Assembly (NCBI GenBank): GCA_963978895.1
Contig: OZ022238.1
Span: forward strand, 16,934,892 to 16,998,891
Source: Erpobdella octoculata
Taxonomy: Eukaryota; Annelida; Clitellata; Hirudinida; Erpobdellidae
Length of the DNA stretch: 64,000 bases
Reading direction: 5' to 3'
Part shown: one piece after another, positions 11,094 through 23,267 of the stretch
How the letters are laid out: every line of letters begins with the position of its first letter
How positions within the stretch are numbered: position 1 is the stretch's first letter
Position numbers and translations under genes: made by a program
Notes under the pieces: generated by a model
Database searches by the model: none
What the model saw: the letters and a program-made list of their open reading frames with translations, nothing else
What the model was told of the DNA's origin: nothing

Positions 11094-11258
11094 GGCTCGC
11101 GCCATGGCAATAAATGGCGAAATTTTTATTGACATGGCGGAGCGTATTATTATTAGACCTAACCCTAACCTAGCCCTAATCCCATCCCTAACTTAACCCC
11201 AACCCTCAGCCATGTCAATAGCAATTTCGCCGTTTATAGACGCGCGCCTTGTTAATAG
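11094..11258. repeat. Short inverted-repeat element with telomere-like core
   Basis: Inverted arms CTATTAACAAGGC and GCCTTGTTAATAG extend inward with matches such as AATAAATGGCGAAATT against AATTTCGCCGTTTAT. The centre (about 11,155-11,210) is degenerate CCCTAA repeat (CCTAACCCTAACC). It looks like a small MITE whose loop acquired, or expanded, telomere-type repeats. Confidence 0.65.
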
Positions 11259-13580
11259 AATTAACAGTTTAGTGTTTTCACATCACAGGAACCAAACCTG
11301 ACAACATAGCTTTGCACTTATGCCATCTGAGTAACTTCACAGTCAGGAACTAAAAACAAAAGGCAAAAAAACTAATTTAAATATTGGTTGTAAATCTTTT
11401 GTTTGTAAGCCCTGATTTAAGCTCAGAATACCAACAAAATCAACATTCGATTATTAGTAGTGGAATTTATTACATCAAAATTACAACCTTCAGAAGACTT
11501 CTTTTCAGACGAATTCAGCTAGGCTTGATCTATCAATGCAGCACAATTAGACAAAAGACTAGTTACAAGTTAAACGGTGTAAGACTAGCTGAAATTAGGT
11601 GGAAATCAAAGATATTTCTTTACACTTTTATCAATGCGTAACATAATGTCAATTCTATAACATGATGAAAAAAAACTTTTGGAAGAAATCTAAAGATAAT
11701 AATTAAATTGTAATAATAAAATTAAATGGTAATTTAAATGTTTGCCAAATAAATTCTGTAGATGCAATCAAATGCAAAAGACTACCAAAAAAATGCATTC
11801 CATGAAATTCAATCCGATAATGAAGAAAAATATGAAATCAAATTTCCTGCCCACAAATTTCTGATCAATTATACGAGACATGAAATTCAAGCTACAAAGT
11901 CAAATCTCATGCAAATTCTTCATCACCATCAATATCAGCATTTAAGGCCACAATATAAAACAATAAATAACTAACACTGTAATCAAGTTACACGTTCAGC
12001 TGAATTTTCTATCATACGTAGTTTCGCCTGACGATCTACACCCTCACTATAAAAAAAAACACCTACATACAGTTAGAAATACACTGACAGCGACAAAAGT
12101 TAGCTGGAATGATCCAGAAATAACCTTAGAAGAGATACATGCCTTGGAGAAAAGGCTGTCCTGTTTTATGAGTACAGCAATTTGCAAAATTTGGAAACAT
12201 TTTTACCACGATTTTCCAACCACTAACAGATACACATATTATTATATAAATGTATATTTAATATAATAAAATAACATAACGAAAGATATGATAATTAATA
12301 AAAAGATATACATATGAGAAAATATTGTTAACAGGTATAAATAGGTTATAACAGCTGTTGCAATATTAATGTATATACAATAATGTATTATCCGTGTAAG
12401 ACGTGGTAGCAGAAATGAAATTTAATCAGCAGAACTTTGCGTGAAACACGAACAATGCGAGTGCACAAGAGACTGATCGGTTCCTAAGGACAATGATGAT
12501 GGCATGCAACACTGAATTATAATATTCACAAGAAATTGAAGCTACAAACAAACTATCACACACACACACACAAAACACACAGAGACATTGAATGGTATGT
12601 AAACAAGAAAAATATTATATGAAAAGCTTAAAAGAAAAACTCTCCAAAATACAAAAATGTATTTATAAAAAAAAACCTTTTTAAAAGTTTAAAAATTGTT
12701 TTCCAGATAGTAACAACACTGAGAGCCAACAAAAAGAAGAAACATCAACTTGAAAAATAAGACTCTGTTGATTGCATGCATGGGAAAACCAATTAGAATG
12801 TTTAAACACCAAATAATATCACCATTTCAATCACCACCATCATTATCACCATTCCCAAAACCATCATCATCAACACCATCATCATCATCATCAACACCAT
12901 CATTATCATCATCAACACCATCATCATCATCAACAACACCATCATCATCTTCATCGTCCTTTCCATATATTTCTTCAGATACAATCGAGATAGTTTGTGC
13001 TTCGAAATGTTACTACACTGCAGATGGACCTGAATCGAAAAAAATGTAAATAAATATGATAAAATCTCATAAACTATTTTGCAGACTAGAAATAGCTCGT
13101 CAAAAATGACGGATTTTTTTAAGAATCTCATTATATATTATTTTTCAATTGCAGCACCAACTCTTTTGATCTTTAGGACTGACAGTGTATTTATTATTAT
13201 TATTTATTTTTTATCACATGCCTGTGTGCCCTAATTTTAGCAACTGCAGACTGCTGACTATCATGGCACCTTATTATTCGAAATTGTTAACATACATACA
13301 GACAGACAAACATCAAAAATTATGTATGTTGATATATTTATTCGACGCCAAATTACAGATAAACGACCTTCCACTAAAGTGCCAGCTAGTAATAAAATGG
13401 ATGCTGAATTATTAATTAAATTATTAAATTAAGTCATTAAATTATCAAAGCAACAAACAAAGCTTCTAATAAAGTTTGACATTGTTTAACGTGGCATTAA
13501 TCGTTAGACTTCTCAGACACGAATCACTTTATCTAACTTTTACTCACTTGTGGGCTCATTTTTATAGACACATACCCACA
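11259..13580. other. Intergenic / possible 3' flank of the kinase gene; CAT-rich microsatellite
   Basis: No supported gene. An irregular ATC/CAT/ACC trinucleotide array lies at about 12,842-12,965 and gives spurious Ser/Thr/Pro and Met-rich frames. A (CA)n tract is near 12,556. The 3' untranslated region of the minus-strand kinase gene must lie left of 13,861, but I cannot fix its end; minus-strand AATAAA signals are plentiful. Confidence 0.55.
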
Positions 13581-13589
13581 CCCCTTACA

Positions 13590-13669
13590 GACGCTGGTGA
13601 TGCCGGCAGGATTTGAACCGTTGACCCTTAGGTCCACAGGCAAATGTCTTACTGCTATACCACCAGCAG
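13590..13669 (-). mobile_element. tRNA-derived SINE head
   Basis: The minus strand reads GCTGGTGGTATAGCAGTAAG (A-box region) and, 30 bases on, GGTTCAAATCC (B box), in a cloverleaf-like frame closed by GCTGGTG and CACCAGC ends. A near relative lies at 51,485-51,613. It is not a functional tRNA gene: the stems are imperfect and no clear anticodon arm can be drawn. Confidence 0.6.
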
Positions 13670-13860
13670 AAATAGAAATTGCCATTCAAAAATCAAGAGA
13701 TATTTAAAACCTAATTCAAATTACAAAGAATTTCATAAAAATTGCTTAATTCAGACACTTCAATAAGCCTCTGAACTTAATTATAATTCTAGTATTAGTA
13801 AAAATAACATTATAGAAATCCACTAAGTAACTCATCCTGTAAACGTTTCTATGAAGTTCA

Positions 13861-14183
13861 TCAATAAAAACTGGATAATTCTGAAATAAACCAACCAGAA
13901 TATTCGTTCACAGCAAGCCTATTTATGTTATGAATGGTGACCACATTCTTCGAAACATGGTGTGGATTGGTTCGAATCTGCGGATGTGCAGGCCTGCCTT
14001 GTTGTTGCTGCAGCTGCTGCTGCTGGGTGGTGGCGAGGTTAAACCGTTGGTGGGAGGAGACATCTTTGAGAAGGAGATGAGGGTTGTTGTGCAAATGGAG
14101 AAGTTGGTGGTTTGATTGGGGAGCCACGAAATGATCGTATTCTGATGCTAGTTGAATGTTAGGTAGGTTGAAGATGGAGACAT
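13861..14183 (-). CDS. CDK14: Kinase C-terminal exon with long Gln/His-rich tail
   Basis: The last exon (residues 499-605) begins [12 protein letters not shown], matching the conserved SIFTVPNVRL segment after the kinase fold. It then runs on for about 95 residues that are His-, Asn- and Gln-rich, including [11 protein letters not shown]. This is longer than the short tail I remember for vertebrate CDK14. It ends at TGA 13,861-13,863. No membrane or targeting motif is visible. Confidence 0.85.
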
Positions 14184-17100
14184 CTGTACATATATGTATA
14201 TATTTATATATATTGACTATTATAAGAACAAAAAATAATTTTGGTAAATAACTAAATATGCATGACTTTTTCAAGAGTTTGGATGAAATACATGATTCTG
14301 AATGAAAAGGCTTGCAGTTAGATAATAAAAAAATTATTTGAGAAAAAAAATTGGTGTGTGAAATATTAAAAAAGATGTTGGAACTAGAAAATTATCAGAG
14401 ATTGACAATGATGAGTTGATACTATTAAAAATGATTTGATATTAAAATTGAAGTAAATTCCTTTATAAAGTGCACATGAATATGAAAGCACGAAGTTTGA
14501 AATACTACTTGAAAAATAAAAATATGATTCAAAAATTTAATTTAAAATAATTTAAAGTTTTCTATATATATACAAATGTACACATCATTTATAACCCCAA
14601 ATCACTTATAAATTTAAGATAATCAAAGTCTGAAAAGAGACATTTTTGTACACAAAAAGTTTAGCAGAGATGAGGGTTGAACAAAAATTTTCAAAAAAAC
14701 AAAAAACAAAATTTGCTGCTTTTATTTGAATTTGATAACTGTTCTAGTGAACATTTTGTTAGCCATCATTTATAACTACACGATAACCGCAAACCCGGGA
14801 CACTACACGATGGCCCTATTCTATCAACACCAGACTCAATTATACAATGTGGAAACTCTGATCTATCAACCTCATCTCATGCCACAAAAATTTTATTTTC
14901 ACATCTTTAATTTCAACATGAATAACTGACAACTAACCATCATTAAGATCAAATATTTTCCCAGGAAGATCAGCAAAATAAGGATGCTTGAGGGACTCCA
15001 CTGCAGATATTCGTCTCGATGGAATCAACTGGAGAGAAATTGTTTATTAAAAATAATGTTTTAAAAAAAGTTATAATTTATGATTAAATATAATTTTAAC
15101 TGATAGAAATTTGATGAATTTAAACATATAACTTTCAAAAAAGATAATCAATCTTTATTAAATTTATTTATATCTAAGGATGAGCTTTTAGAATAATTTG
15201 TCACACAAAAAATAACCTTCATAACCTTATAATACTACCTTCATCATGTTATGCTGCAGAACCAATTATGCTACACACAAACAACTTATACATCTGTAGC
15301 AAACAAGTGAACCATTAAAAGCTTTGTTTTTCACAAATCCTTTATATATTTTTCTAAATCTTTTGCAAATCATTTTTTGATGATAATAAGTAAACAAAAT
15401 AGTACAACATTGACCACAGTTTTCTAAATACTTGATATGTAAGGTATGTAAGGATTGAAAACAAATATAAGAAACTTTCGAACCAATATGGTTTTTACAA
15501 TAAATTTTTTAATTGAAAAATTAAATATCGTTTTCTTTGAATAAATTATAATAAAACAGACAGTTCATTTCTTTACAGAAAACTTGTAATTTTAAAAAAA
15601 TTTAATATAATTTTTTATTTCAATTTTGTCCAATCGATCTGTACATTCCTGTTTACTAAAACTTAACAAAGAAAACTTCTTATTGTTATCCATCCCACAC
15701 ACATATAAAGAAGAAGATGGACTAATATAGACAATTATTATCAATAATTAATTAACCAGTACACTCTAAAGAATATATTGATAATTCCTGGGATAAGTTT
15801 CTCTTTGTTAAGTTTTAGTAAAAAATCAAAATGTTTTTAACTAATGATTATGAATAAACCTTAAAACAGCATCATAAAAAACAAATCAAAATCAAAATCA
15901 AATAAGATTAAAATTTATCATAGCAACCTGCAGCAGACAGATCACAAGGGGTTCAGCATAAGAAATCTTCATCAACTTCGGAAAGCAATGGGACCAGCGT
16001 TTGGGATGGTGTCTTGCCATCTTACTGAGCGAATAGTTCGGCAGCTGTGATACGCCCGGCCACGAGGATTCAGTAGGTGTGCCCAAAATCTATGAGGAAC
16101 TCTAGACAATTAATATCAACGACAATCCAACAAAAAAATAAACACTTTTTAACATAAATTAACAGCACCCCTGCTATAATAGACACAGAGTTTTCCTTCT
16201 ATCCTCTTCTGCCGACCTGACCTGATTCATTACCAAAAAGCTGACCCAACCCAATTAAAATGAACTAATTGTTGCACTGACATGGAATATTTCATAGCAA
16301 AAAAACAAAAGATTTTGTAGATTTAAATATTAAAGCATGCAATTACTAATAGTATCAAATTTAGATAATCGAATTAAATACAAATTGGAGTTATTAATTT
16401 TGAATGAAAAAAAACTTATGACAATTTTCCCGACCAGTTCAAACCCTTGACCTGTAAACAACTCTGAAAATACAAACACACACACACACACACAAACAAA
16501 CAGGTATAGACAAATAGAAACACACATGCAGAATAAAATGCAGCTAATAATAAAAAAAATTTTAAGCAAAATGGCACAAATATTTAATTGATACATTCAA
16601 AAAAGCAACCGTCGTATATTCATCTCAACGAACCATCCATATCCTGTTAAGTTGATCGTAGACATCGTTCAAACCGGGAAAGACAGCTGTGCCGTTGATC
16701 ATCTCAACAAAAATACATCCGACCCCCCACATGTCGAGAGATGTCGAATAATCCGTCGAACCCAGGAGGAGGTCAGGGGGTCGATACCACAAAGTTACAA
16801 CTTCGTCTGAGTAAGTCTTGCTTGGGATTGATTTTGCACGGGCCAAGCCTGGTTGAGAAAAATAATATTATTACTAATCATTTATGTATCAACAATGTAA
16901 TTATTATTATTACAATTCAAATTAATAATGTAATTATTATAAAAATTCAAATAAATTAGCATTCAGATAATCAATAAATTAAAGTATAAAATAAATTTAA
17001 TAGATTTATTATTTTATTGAAAACATTTTACCAAATTACATTTAATAGCATTAATAAGTAGATAAGTATTTGAAAAAATAGTGAAACAACATTTGTTCAT

Positions 17101-18024
17101 TTAATTCTTAACAGTTCACTTACTCTCAACAAGTATTGTCTAATATTTTATATATTTAATAATCATAATAATGTGCAAAACCAAAACTGAAATTTCCAAG
17201 ATGTCAGTTTCAATTTAATTATTTAACTAAACCGATTTGCAAAAACCAAAACTGGAATTTCCATGATTTCAGTTTCCAATTAGATATTTACAACAAGAAT
17301 AAATAAATAAATAATAACAGCAGTGAATAATTAAATTCTAAATTAAAGATGTCAACAACTAACAACAACAACAACACATTAAACATGTCTGCTAACCAAA
17401 ATCAGCAAGCTTTAAGTCTCCTTTTTCTCCAATGAGAAGATTTTGAGGTTTCAGATCTCTACAGGGATGGAAAATTCAATACTTCAATTTTGATTTCGTT
17501 ATTTAATTTATTTGTTTACGTTTAATTACTATAAACTATGAAAAAACTTCTCAAACTGAAATCATATGTAAACACACCAGTATAATAACAGTCATGAAAA
17601 AAAATATTGGAAAGACTAAAAATAACTTCATATTTAATTATTTATAATAAATACTTTGAAGATAATATCTAAACTGAAAAGAGAACAAAACTATGATGAC
17701 AAAAGTTAATGATAGTTCATATTATGAAGATCATTAATTTCAAAATTCTGAATGAGAGAGAAATAAAAAAAGAGAAAGAGTTAGACAAATTGATGCAATG
17801 ACATTAAAGCAGTATGTTTACAGAGAGTTAGTTACAATTTTGCTACAAATTCAGCTTTTGATGTAATTTATTATTCAGCAAATCTTTTAATGAAATAGCA
17901 CACTAATTGATTAAATGCATACATAAGAAGTTGATTAATTGAAATTACAAGAAGCTATTATCATTATTACTATCATCATCGTCGTCGTCGTCGTCGTCAT
18001 CATCATCATCATCATCATCATCAG

Positions 18025-18063
<39 letters not shown>

Positions 18064-21000
18064 TAACCTGTGTAATATGTGTCGGTCGTGACAGAACGAT
18101 ATACCTCTTAGTAACTGGAACATGAATAACTGAAATATAAATCAATTGACATTATCATTAAATTATAACAAACTTTTAAAAAAAATTCAGGAAAACAAAA
18201 ATAAAACAAACATTTGCTTGCATTAAATAACGACAACCAACCTTTATGTTTTGAGGGTTCAATCCTCCTTTGTGTTTTTCTAAATACTGACCCAGATCTG
18301 TTTGCTTCAAATAAATTAAATTCCACCTTACAGCAGTAGTAATGTTAATTATATTACCAAATAAATTACATTACACCTTACAGCAGTAGTAATGTTAATA
18401 ATATTACCAAATAAATTACATTCCACCTCACAGCAGTAGTAATGTTAATTATATTATCAAAGCAAATTAACAAATGGTGACTTATACTACATAGAAATAA
18501 GCTTTGATGATGTTAACAACCATTTCATAAGTATTTCCATAAGCATAACCGAGATTATTATTATATCAATATTTAACATATACTTCTCTAAATCTCACAT
18601 ATAAGATTTTAACCACAGCTACATTGTTCTTGTATTTCTTATATAATATAATATATTTATAATATCAAAAATGTATGTATATATTTACTAGTATAATACC
18701 TACAAGATATTCGAAGACAAATGTAAGTGAAGTTTTTGTGTGGACAATATCGTGCAGTGTAACGATATTGGCATGTTTCAGACCCTTCAGGAGAGAAGCT
18801 ACAAATAAAAATACACCAAGGTTTGTTAATTAATTAAAATCTTATAGTATTAAAGAACCGCCGACCAATCCGAATGCAACAAGACGGCCGAGCAAAAAAA
18901 TTGAATTTTTATAAAAATAACTTCAAAAATGCTATTAAAACAAATTAATTTAAAAGTAAGAATAAAATATATGTAAAAAAGAACATTGTGGTCAATTAAT
19001 CTTCAAGCAGGAAGAAACAATAATAGCAGCCAATCAACCTTCTCTAATTGCAGTGAAAGGTGTGCCTTCTTCTGTTTCTAATTTGATCTCTTTCAGAGCA
19101 ACAACACTGTTTGTCAGCCTGAAGATGTTCAGTTTATGACACATTATGAAAAAATCAATTATTTCAAAATAACATTAATAAAGTAAATTAAATACAAATA
19201 ATTAAAAAGATAAGACAAGCAATACATGGTCTCATACAAATTAACTATACAGTAAAACACCCGAAAATTCAAGTCAACATTTTTGCTTCATTAGCAACAA
19301 TACACATAAATCAACTCTGGCTAATGCAGTTGAAAAAAAACTGCTAAAACAAAACATATGACTATCTGAGTATTTAAAATATACAATTTCGTATGTGCAC
19401 ACACATTTATGTAGCTTTTAAACTTATTTCAGCACTCTTTCTACAATGCACAATATAATCTCTGACATAAAAAATCAAATCAGATTATCAAGAACTGTAA
19501 TAATATTAAAATTTATAATGTTGAAGAACATCATATATGATCATATCATGTTCTCAAGGAGAACAAAACTTTTATTTTTCATATTCTGAGAATGATAGAC
19601 CATTACCATTTAATGCAAACAAAAAAGAACGTTTTGGTGCGAGCGATTTGGCACAACACTTTTGGCACCTTTGTTTGCTTCAAATTATAGTAATAAAAAA
19701 ATTAGAATTACTTGTTTATGATTTTAATATCCATTGAAAAATGTCAATAACATCAACCTGAATAATCTGATCATATTGTAGGTGTGTGAAAAAGAGTGAG
19801 AGTTAGACAGAGATCTGCAGACTGCCCACAAGGACACAGTACCTGATGTTTTTATTAAGCAATTTGTCGCCTTTATTTTTATTTGTCGTAAGCTCTACAG
19901 AAAAATAGATGTCCGAAAAAAAGAAACAACGTACAACTAGCTGAAAAAATGGAGATGAACAAAGTTAGAACTTTTAGGTTGTTCACCCCCTGGTAACCGT
20001 GGTGATCAGGGACTAAAACCTTTTTTATGAAAATGTAAAAATCAGCACCACTGTGCTTTGAGGGATTGATTGACAAACATGCACACATACACACAGGCAC
20101 ACACAATTACATGCATTTAAATAAAAGAAATAATAAAAATTGATACATACAAACTAAAACCCTTGTAGACTGTGGCATATGATCCTTTTCCAAGCTGTTC
20201 ATGTTTCTGGTATAACTCCACTTTTCCAAATGGAGAATTTGACTGAAATTAATTTGAAAAGCACACATATAATACAAAACCAACGGTTCTCTACAGAATT
20301 CTATAAAATGGTAATATGACTGACTAATTTCATTTTTCAAACAATGAGAAAGTGAAATTTATTCTACCAAAATAACAAATTTATAAATAAAACTTTGTTA
20401 TTGAAGTCTAATTTTAAATTAACTCTTCTTTGTTGCTTTCATTATCTCACTAAAATAAATAAATAGAAAATCATGTTATTTACAAAAATGTCTGTCGAAT
20501 AAAGTGGATTATTTATTAAATTTGGATATTTAGGTAAAAACCTTTGACTCAATTCAATTTATTGGAAATAAGTAAAAAGTTTATTCCAATTTTTTAAAAT
20601 TAGTGAAATGTTGTTTAATACAAGATTTTATAGAATTAAACTAAAAAAAACTTGTTTGAAATAAGAAAAATGATTTTATTTTAATTAGCATATTTTTAAA
20701 AAAATTTCTGAATACATTTTAATAAATTGCTGGAAATTAAAAATTTATTTAAAAAAAAATTTTTTGCTGCAAAAATATTGGTTCCAGACACATGGAACAG
20801 TTTTGCACCCACAAACCACCTTAATTTCCTATGTCTATGTTAGAAATTTGAGTTATACTGCTAGGTGGTGCTACAATCATCTAACTAATACTTTTGTTAT
20901 TTATGATAAGTTATCATTAGTACATTCACATCAATATATTAATATTTCTAGTCCAATTGTTTAAGCCATTATAACAAAACATAAAACCAGATCAATACCC

Positions 21001-22182
21001 CAAAACTTGAGGCCCTCTTAGACTTAAGACTGTGTAGAGAAAGATTTCCTTCAGACTTGGGTCTTGAAGGTCTCAATTTAAGTGGTGTAGTGCCTCGGCT
21101 CATCATCGGATTGATGGCTAAAAAATCCCCAGCTGAAGAATGGTGTCGAGACATCGAATCTGCGATTTAAAATTTTTTAACCATAAATTAAGCAAATTAG
21201 TAAAAATCTATGTGTAAAATATAAAACATAAAAATACAGAAGTTATTTATGTATAAAAAAGAGAACACATATTACTAACTAAAAAATGTGAGACATCCTA
21301 GCGAAAACTAATAATACATAAATTATGTTTTTATTTAATTAATTTATTTCAAAAAAAAATATATATAGACTAATTTAGAAGATACATATCAAATAACAGC
21401 ACATACTTTGTCCATTGATTTTTCCATTGTTTGAATTGTCATAAACAGTCGGTGATGAATTCTGATTGAGATTATCATCAGTAGAACGACTCACATACGA
21501 AGTGATCAAGTACTGAGTGGACTTGCTTTTAGGAGTGTTGGTCAAACTGTGACAAACTGAACTTGAGAGGTTCCTTGAACTCGAATTATGATTTGCTACA
21601 TAACTCCTGTTGATTTGAGGCTGAAATAAAAAAAAAATTCTGGAACTAACAATTAATTGATATCTAATAAAGAAACTGTAAGTGCGAGAACATCATCATC
21701 ATCATCATCATAGACATCATAGACATTATAGAACAAGAACTCTACTAACATTATAGTTATAGCCATCAGCTGTTGAAGTCTCCCTTGTTATAGCTGCATA
21801 AAAAAATTTCAAAATCAATATTCTCTATGCGTCTCAATATATTGAAGCCACATTCCCTAATATAAGAAGAATTTAAGAAGATTCAACAATTAATTAATAC
21901 AATACTAACATAAATTCTTGAAACTGGCAGATATCCTTCTTTTAAGTTTTTTGAAGCGACTAACAGATTTCGTTTCGCCAACTAAAACAATTATTTTACA
22001 ACATAATAATTGTAAATAGTCATTATCATTATAGATATGCAACAAAAACAGAAAGAGAAAGTCAACAAAACAAATAAATAGAGAGGAAAAATCCAATTAC
22101 GAGACACAATGGACACCTCACCGGAAATATCCTGAATTCTCATTGGAGAAATTCCAGGAGATTTAGGAGGTTTACCTGACAT
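13861..22182 (-). CDS. CDK14: Cyclin-dependent kinase 14/15-like (PFTAIRE kinase), 15 exons
   Basis: Ser/Thr protein kinase of the PFTAIRE branch of the CDK family. In vertebrates CDK14 pairs with cyclin Y at the plasma membrane and phosphorylates LRP5/6 in Wnt signalling; Drosophila has Eip63E. Exons, 5' to 3' on the minus strand: 22182-22101, 21981-21910, 21793-21750, 21620-21407, 21159-20999, 20242-20151, 19118-19039, 18798-18704, 18304-18242, 18129-18068, 17458-17397, 16848-16634, 16089-15928, 15028-14938, 14183-13861. Every junction keeps frame and yields 605 residues and a stop. An in-frame TAA 15 nt upstream supports the ATG at 22,182, although TTATGTCAG there could also be a splice acceptor for an alternative first exon. 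Nine of 14 donors begin GTT. CDK15 is the alternative name; the ortholog class is firm. Confidence 0.93.
14938..17458 (-). CDS. CDK14: Kinase C-lobe (exons 11-14)
   Basis: Exon 11 completes HRDLKPQN (catalytic Asp323) and LADF, with DFG (341-343) finished by exon 12. The activation segment reads [20 protein letters not shown] then [14 protein letters not shown], nearly identical to CDK14. As in PFTAIRE/PCTAIRE kinases, a Ser sits where CDK1/2 have the activating Thr. Exon 13 carries [12 protein letters not shown] and exon 14 [20 protein letters not shown], the end of the fold. All catalytic residues are present, so an active kinase is expected. Confidence 0.93.
17973..18067. repeat. CAT/GAT microsatellite abutting a splice donor
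   Basis: On the minus strand intron 10 of the kinase gene starts GTTA and goes straight into ATGATGATG repeats for about 90 bp, ending in a GAC run. The microsatellite therefore begins at the fourth to fifth base of the intron. Confidence 0.9.
18068..20242 (-). CDS. CDK14: Kinase N-lobe and start of catalytic loop (exons 6-10)
   Basis: Exon 6 has the glycine loop [12 protein letters not shown] (residues 208-219). Exon 7 has VALK with the ATP-anchoring Lys231 and the cyclin-contacting helix PFTAIRE (242-248), the signature naming the subfamily. Exon 8 ([20 protein letters not shown]) and exon 9 ([17 protein letters not shown]) cover the hinge. Exon 10 gives [17 protein letters not shown], and HRD is completed across the junction. 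Exon 10 is followed at once by a GAT/ATG microsatellite in the intron. Confidence 0.93.
18305..18470. repeat. Three 52-bp repeats abutting a splice acceptor
   Basis: Three near-identical copies of a unit containing CACCTTACAGCAGTAGTAAT, then ATATTACCAAATAAA. On the minus strand the last copy runs into TTTGAAG, the acceptor of kinase exon 9. The intron's branch-point and acceptor-side region is therefore triplicated. Confidence 0.9.
20999..22182 (-). CDS. CDK14: PFTAIRE kinase N-terminal regulatory region (exons 1-5)
   Basis: Residues 1-191. Ser/Thr/Asn-rich and without a fold I recognise, as in vertebrate CDK14/16 N-termini. Exon 2 encodes [16 protein letters not shown], which lines up with the basic LRRTLSESF-type segment of CDK14 that binds 14-3-3 when phosphorylated (family knowledge). 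Exons 4 and 5 are less conserved, with many SxxS motifs and basic patches (KSKRASS). Exon 3 is only 44 nt. These exons rest mainly on phase and splice signals, so exon 3 is less certain than the kinase exons. Confidence 0.8.
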
Positions 22183-23166
22183 AATTAAAAAAAATTAAAC
22201 GATCAAATCAAACATTCACAAATGGTGCGAAAACACCCGACACAACACAACACAATTGAGCTGGGAAATGCTAAAAGTAAATATAAACTTAGAATTGTTT
22301 TGATTGCATCTAATTTGAGAATTAGAATAAATTAAAATAATTTATCAAAAAAATTTAACACAAAAATTTGACAAATGTTATATTAGATTTTTTAAAATCA
22401 TACGGCAAGCGTAAGGATCACTGCGACCAATCACCGAAAATGCTAACATATTATGAACAAATTCATAAATCTTGTTAACGCTTCAAAAATCGAATTTCGC
22501 TTTGTGCTGACATTTTAAAACGCCGATCACCGATGGGCTGACTTTTCACTAAATCACTAAATGTGAGTAATGTAAATTCTTAAACTTGACTTTTTCAGTA
22601 ATAAGCTTTTTTATGTTTAAGAACAGAAAGCTGATTTTTGTTCATGTAACATTTTTTATGGAAAAATAAACAAAGATTTCAATTATTAAGATCTAATAAA
22701 ATTGTGATTTTGTAGTTTTTTTTTTAATTATAAACATTAGCCAAGCTAATTTGATGAAAGTCCGTTTATGAGAAAATCTAACTGGCAAAAGTCGTTGAAT
22801 ATAAACTTGGACACATGATTTATCAATTTTGCATAACTAATCATTCATTGTGACAATCGACCTTTTCTTTTTACTACATTTCCCGAGAATAATAAACCAC
22901 GACTAAAAAATAATTAATTAAAATCTCAGGACTTCTTGATTTAACAACGCGTTCAAATTTCCTATTTAAAACCAACATGTTCAAATGTTAAACACATAGA
23001 CTAGACTTATTGGATAGTATAAAATATTAATGCTGCTGTGTATGGTTTTGTTTTTGCGTTAGGAGTTGATCACTTGCCCTTAAAAAAGTACAAAAAAATA
23101 TAATTTTTTTACAATTTAAAAAAAGGTTGGTCTAAACAAACTCAAACCGGACACGTTAAAGAAGGC
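22183..23166. promoter_or_regulatory. 984-bp divergent intergenic region with candidate TATA box
   Basis: It separates the start codons of the minus-strand kinase and the plus-strand secreted-protein gene, so their promoters must lie here unless untranslated first exons exist further out. TATAAAATA at 23,018-23,026 is well placed for plus-strand transcription starting about 110 bp before the ATG at 23,167. If so, the leader would include a short upstream frame (ATG at 23,030, ten codons, stop TAG). No comparable TATA box stands out for the kinase side. Confidence 0.45.
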
Positions 23167-23267
23167 ATGACTTTTTTGCTGTCTGCAAAATTGGCGGCCT
23201 CTTTGTGGCTTTTAGTTGTTTTGATTGGGATTTGCTCCGGAGATGGTGGCTATGAAAACAGGTCTGA
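23167..23267 (+). CDS. Exon 1: signal peptide
   Basis: [20 protein letters not shown] then GICSGDGG: a short polar start, a Leu/Val-rich core and small residues before a likely cleavage near Ser-Gly. The protein is therefore predicted to be secreted. The exon ends in phase 2 at a GTAAGT donor. The ATG is the first in this frame after the candidate TATA box at 23,018. Confidence 0.85.

Noticed and set aside
12750..13131. Ser/Thr/Pro-rich and Met-rich frames left of the kinase gene
   Set aside because: They arise from the CAT/ATC microsatellite at 12,842-12,965.
13590..13669. Functional tRNA gene on the minus strand
   Set aside because: A and B boxes are present but stems and anticodon arm are imperfect, and a sister copy exists at 51,485; this is a SINE head.
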